Shown piece by piece: positions 1-9,404 of a stretch of 64,000 nt of DNA. The position numbers and the translations under genes were made by a program. The DNA is taken from assembly GCA_963717215.1 (NCBI GenBank), contig CAVQVS010000013.1:62001-126000 (forward strand), in the 5' to 3' direction. A model generated the notes under the pieces. It made no database searches. It was not told where the DNA came from and saw only the letters and a list, made by a program, of their open reading frames with translations. Source of the stretch: Roseiarcus sp963717215. Its GTDB lineage: Bacteria > Pseudomonadota > Alphaproteobacteria > Rhizobiales > Beijerinckiaceae. Position 1 is the stretch's first letter; each line of letters opens with the position of its first letter.

Positions 1-931
1 CGAGATATTCTGAGACAAAGTCGGAAAGCACCATGAGATTGGCGATCAACTCAAGGATGACCGCGCCTGCTACGGTGCCCCAGATGTGGCCTTTGCCACC
101 GCGAAGCGCAGTGCCGCCGATAACGACGGCGGTGATGACCTGTAGCTCCCACAAGAGACCGGTCGTGGGCGTCGCGGCTCCAAGACGCGGAACATAACAA
201 ATCGCCGCGATGGCCACGCAAACGCCCTGAATGACGTAAGCAACGGTGCGCGTCCGAACGACCGATATCCCCGAATAGCGGGCGACATCTTCGCTTGCGC
301 CGACCGCAGCGCACTCGCGACCATATTTCGTCTTGTAGAGGAGAAATGCGGCTGCGATCGCGACGACAAGCGAAATTAGGATCGGAATCGGGATACCAGC
401 GACCGTTCCAAAGTAGACCGGCCTGTACAGATCGCGGAGTGATCTGTCGATCGGGATCGTGCCGCCGTCCGACAGATAGGTGATGAGGGCGCGGAAGATG
501 CCCATCGTGCCGAGCGTCGCAATGAACGGCTCAATACGGCCGACCGTCACGATGAGCCCATTCGCAAGACCGCATAGAAGACCGGCGAGGAGCGCGATGG
601 CCATTCCGGCCGGAATCGCCCAGCCCTGCGCGTCTGGCGCCAGTCTGTTCATGAACATGATCGTGACGCCGGTGATGAAGGCGGCCATCGAGCCTACGGA
701 AAGATCAAGGCCGCCCGAGGAGATCACGAAGGTCGCGCCGACGGCGATGATGGCGACGAAAGCGCTTCGGGTTATGACATTCGCAAGGTTCGTCGCGGAA
801 AGAAAATCCGGATTGATCAGAAAACCCACGACCAGCAAGGCCGCCAACGCGAGGAATGGGCCGACATCGCTCCAGGTGAGGTTGAACTCTCGAAAACGCT
901 TCGCAGGCGCCAGATCAGTCAGAAGCGTCAA
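1..931 (-). CDS. Sugar ABC transporter permease, RbsC type (3' end cut by window)
   Basis: Inner-membrane permease of a ribose/simple-sugar ABC importer (BPD_transp_2 family). About 310 residues are visible and the reading frame is still open at base 1, so only a short C-terminal part should be missing. The family signature SSGGLDLSVGSMAAF lies roughly at residue 80, between hydrophobic helices. The start is TTG at 931-929, overlapping the stop of the upstream ATPase gene, with GGAG about 8 bases before it; no ATG is available in frame. The overlap indicates translational coupling with the ATPase. The substrate cannot be told from sequence, and no binding-protein gene is visible next to it within the window. 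Confidence 0.9.
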   Translation of the reverse strand, partial: MTLLTDLAPAKRFREFNLTWSDVGPFLALAALLVVGFLINPDFLSATNLANVITRSAFVAIIAVGATFVISSGGLDLSVGSMAAFITGVTIMFMNRLAPDAQGWAIPAGMAIALLAGLLCGLANGLIVTVGRIEPFIATLGTMGIFRALITYLSDGGTIPIDRSLRDLYRPVYFGTVAGIPIPILISLVVAIAAAFLLYKTKYGRECAAVGASEDVARYSGISVVRTRTVAYVIQGVCVAIAAICYVPRLGAATPTTGLLWELQVITAVVIGGTALRGGKGHIWGTVAGAVILELIANLMVLSDFVSEYL

Positions 932-2511
932 GTCCGATCTCCTGCACCCTCAGAGTTCGCGGAATTGCTGGTGGCTAGGAAGGCGATTTCGTCTTCCGTC
1001 ATCCGGTCGCCGAACACTTCGCCCGTGATGCGGCCCTTTCGCATCACGAGAATCCGGTCGCATATCCCAATCAGCTCCTGCATCTCCGATGAGATCACGA
1101 TGCAGGCCCTGCCTTCGGCCACCAGCACGCGGATGAAAGCGTAGATCTGAGCCTTGTTTGCGATGTCGATGCCGCGCGTAGGCTCATCGATGATCACGAC
1201 GGAAGGATCGGTGAGCATCAATTTGGCCAGCAGAAGCTTCTGCTGATTGCCGCCTGAGAGTTCTCCCGCGCGCGCTCGGAGAGATTTCAGGCGGATGTCA
1301 TATTTCGCGACCGCTTCCCGCATCGCCGCGGCTTCGCGGCTGCGACGAAGCCAGAGGCCGGGATGAACGCGGGCGAGTGCGGAAAGCGTCAAGTTCGGCG
1401 CCACACGTTCCTGCAAGATCAGTCCCTTGCCCTTGCGATCCTCCGTCAGATATCCAATCCCGACGTCGAGCGCAGCGCGCGGGGAGCGAAGGTGTATTGG
1501 CCTGCCGTTCAAAGTGACCGCGGCTTTGGCGGATCTCAATCCGACGAGTCCCTCGAAGAGCTCCGTGCGCCCCGCCCCGATCATGCCCGCAAAGCCCAGA
1601 ATCTCACCCTTGTGCAGCGTGAAGGAGACATCGTCGACGTGGCCCGCGACATGCGCGTTGCGGACCGCGAGGATGGGTTCCCCAGCAGACGCGGCTGGCT
1701 TGTCCGGATAGAGCGCGGCGAGCTCGCGGCCGACCATAAGCCGAGCCATGTCCATCTGGCTCAGCGTCCCGCCGGGATAGGAGCCGATCAGTTTGCCGTC
1801 GCGTAGCACGGTCACCTTGTCGGCGAGCCGCTGTACTTCATCGAGCCGATGGCTAATGTAGAGCACCGCAATACCGCGCGCCTTCAGGCGGAGGATGACC
1901 TCCTGAAGTTTGAGCACCTCTTCACCTGTCAGGACGGCGGTAGGTTCGTCGAAAATGACGACTTTGTGCTCGTCTAGCAGAGCGCGCGCAATCTGCACGA
2001 GTTGCTTGTCCGCGAGCGGGATCGCGCCCACGATCGCGTTTGGAGAAACGGCGCAACCGACTTCCGCCAGTTTCTCCACAGTCAGCCGCCGCATTTGTCG
2101 ATCGTCGACGAGGCCCCAGCGGCCCAGATTTCGGCCGAGAAATAGATTTTCCGCCACGGTCAGGGCGTCGGCGAGAAGGATCTCCTGGTGGACCAGAGCT
2201 ATGCCAGCTTCTTGCGCCTCTTTCGGCGTGGCAAATGCGATTTCCCCGCCATCCATCCAAATCCCACCCGCGGTGGGGGCCACATAGCCGGAGAGGATGC
2301 GCATTAGCGTGGATTTGCCGGCGCCATTTTCACCAATGATCGCCTGAATTTCGCCGGGGAGAATGTCGAGGCTGATATCGGACAATACGGTCGCGAGACC
2401 GTATTGCTTCGTGAGGTATTGCGCCCTTAGCACCGGAGCGCGCAGGTTTGTCACCACACCCGTCGCCAATCGATTCTCGCGCCTCTCCTCGATCTGCATC
2501 AGCGCTGACAT
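928..2511 (-). CDS. Sugar ABC transporter ATP-binding protein (RbsA/MglA type)
   Basis: Cytoplasmic energy-coupling subunit with two fused nucleotide-binding domains, 527 residues with the start chosen here. The first domain has Walker A GENGAGKST and a degenerate signature. The second has a degenerate Walker A (GMIGAGRTEL) and a good signature, LSGGNQQKLLLAKLM. This asymmetry is normal for the family. The ATG at 2511 is preferred to the upstream start at 2619, because the latter lies inside the GntR gene; it begins 10 bases after the GntR stop. Together with the next gene it makes a GntR-ATPase-permease operon for uptake of a sugar or polyol. Confidence 0.92.
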   Translation of the reverse strand: MSALMQIEERRENRLATGVVTNLRAPVLRAQYLTKQYGLATVLSDISLDILPGEIQAIIGENGAGKSTLMRILSGYVAPTAGGIWMDGGEIAFATPKEAQEAGIALVHQEILLADALTVAENLFLGRNLGRWGLVDDRQMRRLTVEKLAEVGCAVSPNAIVGAIPLADKQLVQIARALLDEHKVVIFDEPTAVLTGEEVLKLQEVILRLKARGIAVLYISHRLDEVQRLADKVTVLRDGKLIGSYPGGTLSQMDMARLMVGRELAALYPDKPAASAGEPILAVRNAHVAGHVDDVSFTLHKGEILGFAGMIGAGRTELFEGLVGLRSAKAAVTLNGRPIHLRSPRAALDVGIGYLTEDRKGKGLILQERVAPNLTLSALARVHPGLWLRRSREAAAMREAVAKYDIRLKSLRARAGELSGGNQQKLLLAKLMLTDPSVVIIDEPTRGIDIANKAQIYAFIRVLVAEGRACIVISSEMQELIGICDRILVMRKGRITGEVFGDRMTEDEIAFLATSNSANSEGAGDRT

Positions 2512-2521
2512 CCGGACCGCC

Positions 2522-3220
2522 TCACTCGAAGGCCGGAAGAAGACGGTCGCGCGAACGCTCGATATGCGTGCGCATGGCCTTCTCGGCCCCGGCCGAATCG
2601 GCCGCTGCGAATGCCGCAAGGATGGCGGCGTGCTCGTCGAGCGCCTCTTCGGTTACACGCGAATGGAACATGAGTCGAAAGATGTGAAAGTGCGTGTGTT
2701 GGAAGGCGAGCGTCTGGCGAATGAGCTCGTTCCGTGCGCAATGCATGATCTTATCGTGAAAGGCGGCATCTCGCCGGGCGAAGTTCGAATAGCGGGAGCG
2801 CTCGTCGTTGTCGTCCCGGCGCGCCATGACTCCTGCCGCGTCTCGCAGTTCCGAGAGTTTCGCATCGTCCATCATGGTTGCGGCTTTAGCCGCGGACCGC
2901 GGTTCCAGCAGGAGCCGGAGTTCGTAAAGCTCATCGAACCGCCGGCGCGTGATCTGGGGGGCTGCGTGGTAGCCCACCAAATGCGTCTTGACGACCAGGC
3001 CCTCGCCTTCAAGCCGCCCCAGCGCCTCACGGATCGGGGTGTGTGAGACGTTGAATTCCTTAACGAGATTGTCGACCGTAATCCGCGAGCCCGGCGCGAT
3101 ATTCAGCGCCATGAGCTGCGCGAATATGGCCTCGTAGACATCCTCTGCGAGGCTGTTCGGCCGCGCGATGACGCCTGTGATCGAACGGGTTTCGAGAGAG
3201 TTGCTGACGCTAACGACCAA
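2522..3220 (-). CDS. GntR-family transcriptional regulator, FCD-type
   Basis: DNA-binding regulator of 232 residues. The N-terminal winged helix (about residues 22-90) contains the typical IREALGRLEGEGLV stretch. The C-terminal part, rich in helices, fits the FCD ligand-binding domain of the FadR/VanR branch. The start is TTG at 3220 with GGGGGA upstream; no ATG is available close by. It is the first gene of the ABC transporter operon and diverges from the dehydrogenase operon. It probably controls both through the 70-base region between them, which carries repeats suitable as an operator. The effector is unknown. Confidence 0.88.
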   Translation of the reverse strand: MVVSVSNSLETRSITGVIARPNSLAEDVYEAIFAQLMALNIAPGSRITVDNLVKEFNVSHTPIREALGRLEGEGLVVKTHLVGYHAAPQITRRRFDELYELRLLLEPRSAAKAATMMDDAKLSELRDAAGVMARRDDNDERSRYSNFARRDAAFHDKIMHCARNELIRQTLAFQHTHFHIFRLMFHSRVTEEALDEHAAILAAFAAADSAGAEKAMRTHIERSRDRLLPAFE

Positions 3221-3230
3221 TGCTTCCCCC

Positions 3231-3260
3231 TTGACAAAGGCAGCGATATCACGATGCTAT
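3231..3260 (+). promoter_or_regulatory. Sigma70-like promoter of the dehydrogenase operon
   Basis: TTGACA at 3231-3236 matches the -35 consensus exactly. TGCTAT at 3255-3260 is a fair -10 box at 18-base spacing. The first gene starts at 3292, so any leader would be very short. Confidence 0.45.
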
Positions 3261-3261
3261 C

Positions 3262-3285
3262 GGATATGCAATCCTATATCCTATA
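3262..3285. promoter_or_regulatory. Putative GntR operator
   Basis: An inverted repeat GGATAT (3262-3267) / ATATCC (3276-3281) overlaps a tandem direct repeat TCCTATATCCTATA (3272-3285). It sits just downstream of the promoter boxes and between the divergent GntR and dehydrogenase genes. That is where an autoregulating repressor would bind; the assignment to this GntR is inference. Confidence 0.4.
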
Positions 3286-3291
3286 AGATTG

Positions 3292-4324
3292 ATGGCAACC
3301 ACGAAGCCAGAAGGGATGGCGTTGGCAGTGACGCTGCTCGAGCAGCGTGGCGCCCCGAACAAGCATGCTCTTGTAAAGGCGGACGTCTATTGGAGGCGGA
3401 AATGCGCGGCCACCCGTCACATGGGCTGCAGCGCCTCTCGAGGATCCTCGCACGGAGTGAGCGAGGCCTTGTTGGTCCTCGGGCAGATGGACGATCCCGC
3501 TGGCGGTCGGAATCCGTGCTCGAAGTGGATGGAGAGCGCGGCCTTGGGCCGGTGGTCGCAATGGCTGCCGGGGATCGTCTCTGCGAGAGACTTCGGAATG
3601 CGGCATCGTCACCGCTGCGACACACGACAGCAATCATCTTGGAATGCTCTCCTATTACGTCGAGTCGGCAGCCTCAAAGGGCGGGATCGGAATCGCAATG
3701 TCGTCCAGCGAGGCGCTCGTCCACCTCTATGGCGGGACGCGGGCGCTAATGGGGCCAATCCAATCCCCATCGCCGTGCCGACCAAGGACCGTCCCTTTGT
3801 TCTGGATCTTGCCGCCAGCGTTGTCTCAATGGGAAAAATCCATCATTTCGCGGCGAGCGACAAGGCGCTTGAGGAAGGCTGGGAGCGCGACGCTCAGGGA
3901 CATCTGACAACAAATGCTGAGGCCGTGAAGACCGACTCTATCACGCCCTTCGGGGGCGCGAAGGGATACGGCCTCGGACTTGGCATGGAACTGATGCTGG
4001 CGGCCTTGGTCGATAGCCCTCTGGCGCCGGATATTCGCCGCACGCTTGACGCGGAGCTTCCCTGCAACAAGGGGGACCTGCCGATCGCTTTCGATGCGAG
4101 CAGCAACCGAGGCGTCAGCGATCGTCTCGCGCAATATCTTGATCAAATTCGCTCATCCGAACCCGCGGATCCTAAGACGCCCACCAGGGCGCCCGGGGAC
4201 GGAGCAGCCCGTCGAGCTTCAGCAGCCTTGCACGACGGTTTTTCTGTCGATCCCCCGGCTCTGGCGCGAGCTGCACTGCCTCTTGCGTCCTCACGTTCCC
4301 GCCCACGTTGGAAGTGTTCCATGA
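3292..4324 (+). pseudogene. Malate/L-lactate dehydrogenase family (Ldh2) oxidoreductase, broken by several frameshifts
   Basis: Remnant of an NAD(P)-dependent Ldh2/YlbC/AllD-type dehydrogenase. Family stretches appear in successive frames: GAPNKHALVKADV near 3350, EAEMRGHPSHGLQRL near 3395, HDSNHLGMLSYYVES near 3630, then NPIPIAVP...GGAKGYGLGLG from about 3760 to 4000, and finally IPRLWRELHCLL near 4270. Joining them needs three one-base losses (about 3382, 3590 and 3750) and one gained T in a T run near 4240. The last frame stops at TGA 4322-4324, giving a 4-base overlap with the next ATG. It was therefore once a translationally coupled first gene of the operon. Confidence 0.8.
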
Positions 4325-5568
4325 CTTTATTCGCCGTCGCAAGGCTGCCACACGAAATCCTCTTTGGAGCTGGGCAGCGTCATGCAATCGCTGCCGTTGC
4401 TGAAAAACATGGCCGGCGCGCGCTCGTATGCACGGACGAACGCTTCTCGAAGTCTTCTGCATTCGCAGAGATCGTTGAGTCGCTGAAAGCGTCCTCCATC
4501 GACGTTTTTGTCCATGACCGTGTCCAGCCTGACGTGCCCCTCGACACGGTAGCCGTTTGCGCCGGAGAAGCGCGAGGGTTCCGACCCGACATGGTGATCG
4601 GGCTTGGCGGCGGAAGCTGTCTGGACATGGCCAAATGCACTGCTCTGCTGCTAAGCCATGGTGGCAGGCTTCAGGACTATTACGGCGAGTTCAAGGTCCC
4701 CGGTCCGACGCTCCCGGTCATCGCTGTGCCGACCACCGCCGGCACGGGCTCGGAGGTTACGCCCGTCGCGGTCATATCCGATCCCGAAAGGACGCTGAAG
4801 GTCGGGATCTCCAGCCCTTACCTGATTTCCGTCGCCGCAATTTGCGATCCGGAACTGACGATGACCTGCCCGCCTGCCCTTACCGCCATTGCGGGGGCCG
4901 ATGCGCTCACACACGCAATCGAGGCCTTCACCGCTGTCAGACGGAGCGCCGATCCGAGCCTGCCGCAGAAGCATGTCTTCATCGGCAAAAATGCCCTCAG
5001 CGATCACTTCGCTCTCCTCGCCATCCGGCTTCTCGGGCGAAGCCTGGAGAAGGCTTACGGAGCGCCTTCCGACGTCGAAGCCCGAGCGGAGGTGATGATG
5101 GGCTCGCTTGCGGCGGGCTGCGCTTTCGGGACGGCGGGCACGGCTGCAGCGCATGCCGTGCAATATCCCGTCGGGGCTTTGACTCATACGCCGCACGGAT
5201 TGGGCGTGGCGACGATGCTGCCCTACGTGATGACCTACAATCGTTCCGCCGCGTCTTCGGACATGGCCGCGATCGGCGAGGCGCTTGGCGTTGAGTCAGG
5301 CGGCGCTTCGGAGGCTATGGGGTACGCCGCCATCGCGGAAGTCCGGCGGCTTCTCGCTGCCATCGGCATCCCCGCAACCCTGGCCGAGCTTGGACTGCCG
5401 CGGGACCGTCTGGAGTGGACAGCCGAGCAGGCCTTGGGAATTGATCGCCTTATCAAAAACAATCCTCGCCCCTTTGATCTCCCGCAGATGACCAGGCTCC
5501 TTAACGCGGCCTTCGACGGCGATCTCGCGAGCTCCGCAATGCAACTCGTCGGGAGCCATCAGCAATGA
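4321..5568 (+). CDS. Iron-containing alcohol dehydrogenase (group III)
   Basis: Cytoplasmic NAD(P)-dependent dehydrogenase of 415 residues, family of lactaldehyde reductase and maleylacetate reductase. The dinucleotide-binding GGGSCLDMAK is near residue 100. Metal-ligand candidates are an Asp/His set including DALTHAIEAF near residue 200 and the histidine-rich THTPHGLG near residue 285. ATG 4321 has GGAAG upstream. The frame is open leftward into the decayed Ldh2 gene, but the family homology starts here. Downstream, the aldehyde dehydrogenase start overlaps its stop (ATGA). Together the two enzymes could oxidise an alcohol through its aldehyde to an acid. Confidence 0.9.
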   Translation: MTLFAVARLPHEILFGAGQRHAIAAVAEKHGRRALVCTDERFSKSSAFAEIVESLKASSIDVFVHDRVQPDVPLDTVAVCAGEARGFRPDMVIGLGGGSCLDMAKCTALLLSHGGRLQDYYGEFKVPGPTLPVIAVPTTAGTGSEVTPVAVISDPERTLKVGISSPYLISVAAICDPELTMTCPPALTAIAGADALTHAIEAFTAVRRSADPSLPQKHVFIGKNALSDHFALLAIRLLGRSLEKAYGAPSDVEARAEVMMGSLAAGCAFGTAGTAAAHAVQYPVGALTHTPHGLGVATMLPYVMTYNRSAASSDMAAIGEALGVESGGASEAMGYAAIAEVRRLLAAIGIPATLAELGLPRDRLEWTAEQALGIDRLIKNNPRPFDLPQMTRLLNAAFDGDLASSAMQLVGSHQQ

Positions 5569-7052
5569 ATGCGCCGCAAACCATGCCGAAGCCGGATCAG
5601 GACATTTCGAAATTCGCCGGGCGCTCGCGAGGCTTGTGGATCGGCGGAGAATGGGCGCAGGCCACAGGAGGCGGTCTTATCGAGGTCGTCGACCCTTCGA
5701 CCGAAGAGGTGATCGACGCTGTTCCCGATGCGACCGTCGAAGACGCTGCGGCCGCGGTCGAAGCTGCCGCCCAGGCCGCGAAAGGATGGCGCGAGACGCC
5801 ACCCCGCCGGCGATCGGAAATTTTGAGGCGCTGTTTCGAGCTTATGAACGAGCGCTCGGAGGTATTCGCCTCTCTGATTTCTTTGGAAAATGGAAAGGCT
5901 CTGCGCGATGCGCGCGGAGAAGTCACCTATGCGGCCGAGTTCTTCCGCTGGAACGCCGAGGAAGCGGTGAGAATCAGTGGCGAGTTCGCTCTAGCGCCAT
6001 CGGGCGCCAATCGCATCGTCGTCGATTATGAGCCGATTGGAATTTGTGTGCTGATAACGCCGTGGAATTTCCCGGCCGCCATGGCGACCCGGAAGATCGC
6101 CCCGGCGCTCGCGGCGGGATGCACCGTCATTTTGAAACCCGCGAGTGAGACCCCGCTAACGGCCTATGCCCTCGCTGCCCTCTATCAGGAGGCTGGGGTT
6201 CCGCCCGGAGTGGTGAACGTGTTGACAACAACGACTCCCGGGCCTGTTGTGGCGGCGATGTTAAAGGACGCGCGAGTCCGCAAGCTGTCGTTCACGGGCT
6301 CCACCGGCGTGGGGCGAACCCTGCTCGCGGAGGCGGCTCGGAGCGTCGTTTCCTGTTCCATGGAGCTAGGCGGAAACGCACCCTTCATCGTCTTCGACGA
6401 TGCTGATCTCGACGCTGCCCTCGATGGCGCAATGATCGCGAAAATGCGGAACGCCGGAGAAGCATGCACCGCCGCAAATCGAATTTACGTCCAGTCTGGT
6501 CTCTACGACGCTTTCGCGAAGGGCCTGACGGAGCGTATGGCGGCCCTGAAAGTCGGAGCGGGCATCAGCGCCGAAACTGAGTGCGGCCCAATGATCACGC
6601 GAAAGGCTGTCGCCAAAATCGAACGACTGGTGAACGATGCAGTCGCGCGCGGCGCCCGCGTCCTCTGCGGCGGATCGGCTGTGAAAGGAATAGGCTTTTA
6701 TTATCCTCCAACGGTACTTGCCGATGTCCCGTGCGCCGCGGAGATGACCACTGAGGAGATCTTCGGGCCGGTGGCGCCGATCTCGCGGTTCGACACGGAG
6801 AGCGAAGTCGTCGAGAAGGCAAATGATACTGAACACGGATTGGCCGCCTATATTTACACACGCGACATCTCGCGGGGATTCCGTGTGGCTGCTCAGGTCG
6901 AGGCGGGAATGATTGCGCTCAATCGCGGCCTGGTGTCCGACCCGGCTGCGCCCTTCGGGGGTGTCAAGCAGAGCGGTCTTGGGCGGGAAGGCGGCCAACG
7001 GCACGGCATCCTGGAATTTATGGAGGCAAAGTATCTGGCCGTTGCTTTGTAG
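5565..7052 (+). CDS. NAD(P)-dependent aldehyde dehydrogenase (succinate-semialdehyde dehydrogenase-like)
   Basis: Aldehyde dehydrogenase of 495 residues, normal family length. Visible motifs are PWNFPAAM (substrate and cofactor pocket), FTGSTGVG (cofactor loop), the catalytic glutamate in MELGGNAPFIV, the catalytic cysteine in NAGEACTAANRIYV, and the C-terminal PFGGVKQSGLGREGG. These patterns are closest to the GabD-type succinate-semialdehyde dehydrogenases. The substrate in this operon may be another semialdehyde made by the upstream alcohol dehydrogenase. The start overlaps the stop of that gene by 4 bases. Confidence 0.9.
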   Translation: MNAPQTMPKPDQDISKFAGRSRGLWIGGEWAQATGGGLIEVVDPSTEEVIDAVPDATVEDAAAAVEAAAQAAKGWRETPPRRRSEILRRCFELMNERSEVFASLISLENGKALRDARGEVTYAAEFFRWNAEEAVRISGEFALAPSGANRIVVDYEPIGICVLITPWNFPAAMATRKIAPALAAGCTVILKPASETPLTAYALAALYQEAGVPPGVVNVLTTTTPGPVVAAMLKDARVRKLSFTGSTGVGRTLLAEAARSVVSCSMELGGNAPFIVFDDADLDAALDGAMIAKMRNAGEACTAANRIYVQSGLYDAFAKGLTERMAALKVGAGISAETECGPMITRKAVAKIERLVNDAVARGARVLCGGSAVKGIGFYYPPTVLADVPCAAEMTTEEIFGPVAPISRFDTESEVVEKANDTEHGLAAYIYTRDISRGFRVAAQVEAGMIALNRGLVSDPAAPFGGVKQSGLGREGGQRHGILEFMEAKYLAVAL

Positions 7053-7063
7053 TCGGATGAGAG

Positions 7064-7330
7064 ATGGCAAAGGATCCGTTCCGCATCCGGGACTATGTCC
7101 TCGATTTCGACGAGACTGTAGGCGACCTCGTTACTGGCAGCGAGCCGACACGGGCAACAACTCCATTGGAGCTGGACGTTTCTTATGGTCGCGACCCTAC
7201 GGAGATCACGCCAACATGCGACGCGGTCTTGCCGTCCAGATGTCGTTCATGGCGGATACTGGAGAATGTTCTCGAAACGTGGACTATTTGTCGATTTCCG
7301 CGGAGATTTGACCCGGGATTTCCATTGAGC
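7064..7330 (+). pseudogene. N-terminal remnant of an alpha/beta hydrolase
   Basis: An ATG 11 bases after the aldehyde dehydrogenase stop begins a peptide containing PLELDVSYGRDPTE, as in esterase/formamidase-type hydrolases. After a frame change near 7200-7240, the stretch VVHGGYWRMFSKRG (7242-7283) shows the oxyanion HGGYW motif of the same fold. Nothing of the nucleophile region follows, so only the first 70-80 codons remain. It was probably the next gene of the dehydrogenase operon. Confidence 0.6.
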
Positions 7331-7384
7331 ACTGACCCGGCTTGATGATGGTTTTGGGGTCAGGGTTCGCCAAGTTTCGAGGTT

Positions 7385-7580
7385 TCTCCTTTGCGGGTCT
7401 GGCGACTTTCGCTGGAGCCGAGCGCGGATTCAGTCAGGAAGGCTCGGACACGCGTGCGGCATCAATCGAACGTATCTCAGTTCGGTGGAGCGGTCCGCGC
7501 GCAATGTGTCGATCGACAATATCGCCCGCATCGCAAAAGCGCTCGGGGTCGAGCCGTGGACGCTTCTTAGGGAAAGTTGA
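7385..7580 (+). pseudogene. Remnant of an XRE-type helix-turn-helix regulator
   Basis: The frame 7443-7580 encodes HACGINRTYLSSVERSARN and continues through IDNIARIAKALGVEPW to a TGA. This is the second half of a Cro/C1-type HTH domain. The first helix (AERGFSQE) is in another frame just upstream (about 7415-7441), so one base has been lost at the junction. No start codon or upstream domain remains. Short XRE proteins of this shape are often carried by mobile elements. Confidence 0.65.
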
Positions 7581-8102
7581 AAAGGCGGCGTGAGATTGCA
7601 GTCGAGCCGCTTTCTCGACGGAAGAGCCGCCCGCGCCGACCTGATCGCGAACTCAGAGGCTCAGTATGGGCCATAGGTCCAGCCCAAGTCCCTCCCCCTT
7701 CATGAAGGCAACGGCATAAGGTGACCAGAAGAGGACCGCTCATCGCAGCCTTGGACTCCAGAGGAGTGGGCCACCTCAAGACGCACTTGAAAGCGAGAAC
7801 GCCTGTCTCCAAGGTCGCGAAGGCGCGGAAAAGGCCGGAGGGCACTATCAGACAAAGGCACTTGCGATCGGGGCATCGGGCATAGCCGCTAAGGGCTTTG
7901 AATGCTCCTACTGCGGTGGACTTGCCGGACCTCGCGTTCGAACAAGCCCGAGGCTGATCCAGAGCCATCGCCACGCCCTAGCTTCCTGCCCGATGCTACC
8001 CAGATTGCTACCCAACACCGCGGGACGCGCAGTACAGAGAACGACACGCGGGCACGCGGCTTGCTTCTCCCTTCCCTTGCGAACTTTTGTTCGGAGCGAC
8101 TG
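7581..8102. other. Non-coding stretch, no gene recognised
   Basis: About 520 bases between the XRE remnant and the MFS gene. The open frames here have no family resemblance that I can see. A short tandem GCTACCCAGATTGCTACCCA occurs near 7997-8016. With the two remnants upstream this looks like a decayed insertion region. Confidence 0.5.
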
Positions 8103-9404
8103 ATGCCTTCGCACCCCGCCGCCTCGAGATGGTTTCAGCTTGTGCTTGGCCTCGTGGTCATGATGGCCATCTCGAGCCCGCAATATGTCTGGACGCTGTT
8201 CGTCAAACCGTTCCAGGCCGCGACCGGCGCCGGGCTGCCAACCGTGCAGATCACATTTTCGCTCCTGATCGTCCTCCAGACGCTGTTCTCGCCCGCCCAG
8301 GGATGGCTCGTGGACCGATTCGGGCCGAAGACGCTGATCGCCTTGGGCGCAGCGCTGACCGGGCTCGGGTGGGTGCTCTCGGCTTCTGTCGACAGCATCT
8401 GGATGTTGTTCCTGACCTACGGGGTCCTGTGCGGGGTCGGCACCGGCATCGTCTATGTCGGCGTCATCGGCCTGATGGCGAGATGGTTTCCGGACCGGCG
8501 CGGGTTCGCGATCGGGATCGTGGCGGCCGGCTACGGAATGGGCGCCATGCTCACGACTTTTCCCATCTCCGCCATGCTCGCCTCGTCCGGCGCGCCGAGG
8601 ACCCTGGTCGTATTCGGCCTTATTCTCGGCGCCGTCGGCGTGCTCGCCGCGCTCGGCCTGCGCGAGCCCGGGCCGGAAGACGTTCCCGCTCCGGCTGCGT
8701 CGCATGCGCGTGGCGAGGACGTTGCGCCTACGCAAATGCTGAGAACGCCAATCTTCTGGCTGATGTTCGTGATGATGACCATGATGTCGACCGGCGGCCT
8801 CATGGTGACCTCGAACTTCGCCAATTTCGCCCGCGATTTCGGGGTGGCCGACGTTCTCGTCCTGGGACTTGCGGCGCTCCCGTTCGCGCTGACCGTGGAC
8901 CGCCTCCTCAACGGATTCACGCGCCCCTTCTTCGGCTGGGTGTCGGACCGGATCGGCCGTGAAAATACGATGGGACTCGCCTTCGGACTTGAGGGCTTGG
9001 CCATTCTGCTGCTGCTTCTCTTCAGCGGCACGGCGTCCGCGTTCATCGTGCTCTCGGGCCTCGTCTTCTTCGGCTGGGGCGAGATCTTTTCCCTGTTTCC
9101 CTCAACGCTCACCGACACGTTCGGAAGCCGCCACGCGACCACAAATTACGGCTTCCTCTACATTGCCCAAGGCGTCGGTTCAATTCTTGGGGGTCCAGTT
9201 GCGGCTTCGATCAGGGTCGCGACGGGAAGCTGGACGCCCGTGTTCGGCGTTGCGGTGGCGATGGATATCCTCACCGCACTGCTTGCGCTCTTCGTCCTGA
9301 AACAGATGCGCGCCGCTTACCTTGGAACCCAGCTCCCGTCGTCATCAGCAGAGTTCTCCCCGGGGTCCCGGTCACGGGCGAGCCTGCCGCTTGGCGGACG
9401 GTGA
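8103..9404 (+). CDS. MFS transporter, oxalate/formate antiporter (OFA) family
   Basis: Twelve-helix inner-membrane carrier of 433 residues. The N-terminal SSPQYVWTLFVKPF, the loop DRFGPKTLIALG after helix 2, and the repeat-like loop SDRIGRENTMG in the C-terminal half are typical of the OFA family (OxlT-like and other monocarboxylate carriers). ATG 8103 has GGAG six bases upstream; frame-open sequence further left has no homology. It stands alone, so oxalate transport is only one possibility. Confidence 0.85.
   Translation: MPSHPAASRWFQLVLGLVVMMAISSPQYVWTLFVKPFQAATGAGLPTVQITFSLLIVLQTLFSPAQGWLVDRFGPKTLIALGAALTGLGWVLSASVDSIWMLFLTYGVLCGVGTGIVYVGVIGLMARWFPDRRGFAIGIVAAGYGMGAMLTTFPISAMLASSGAPRTLVVFGLILGAVGVLAALGLREPGPEDVPAPAASHARGEDVAPTQMLRTPIFWLMFVMMTMMSTGGLMVTSNFANFARDFGVADVLVLGLAALPFALTVDRLLNGFTRPFFGWVSDRIGRENTMGLAFGLEGLAILLLLLFSGTASAFIVLSGLVFFGWGEIFSLFPSTLTDTFGSRHATTNYGFLYIAQGVGSILGGPVAASIRVATGSWTPVFGVAVAMDILTALLALFVLKQMRAAYLGTQLPSSSAEFSPGSRSRASLPLGGR

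Noticed and set aside
3289..5568. A continuous 759-residue open frame joining Ldh2-like and alcohol dehydrogenase sequences, a possible bifunctional fusion.
   Set aside because: The Ldh2 part is in frame only in pieces, its real end is a TGA at 4322-4324 in another frame, and the alcohol dehydrogenase has its own ATG and ribosome site.
7902..7965. A GTTCGAA-containing stretch that might be a tRNA 3' half.
   Set aside because: No acceptor stem, anticodon arm or CCA can be paired around it.
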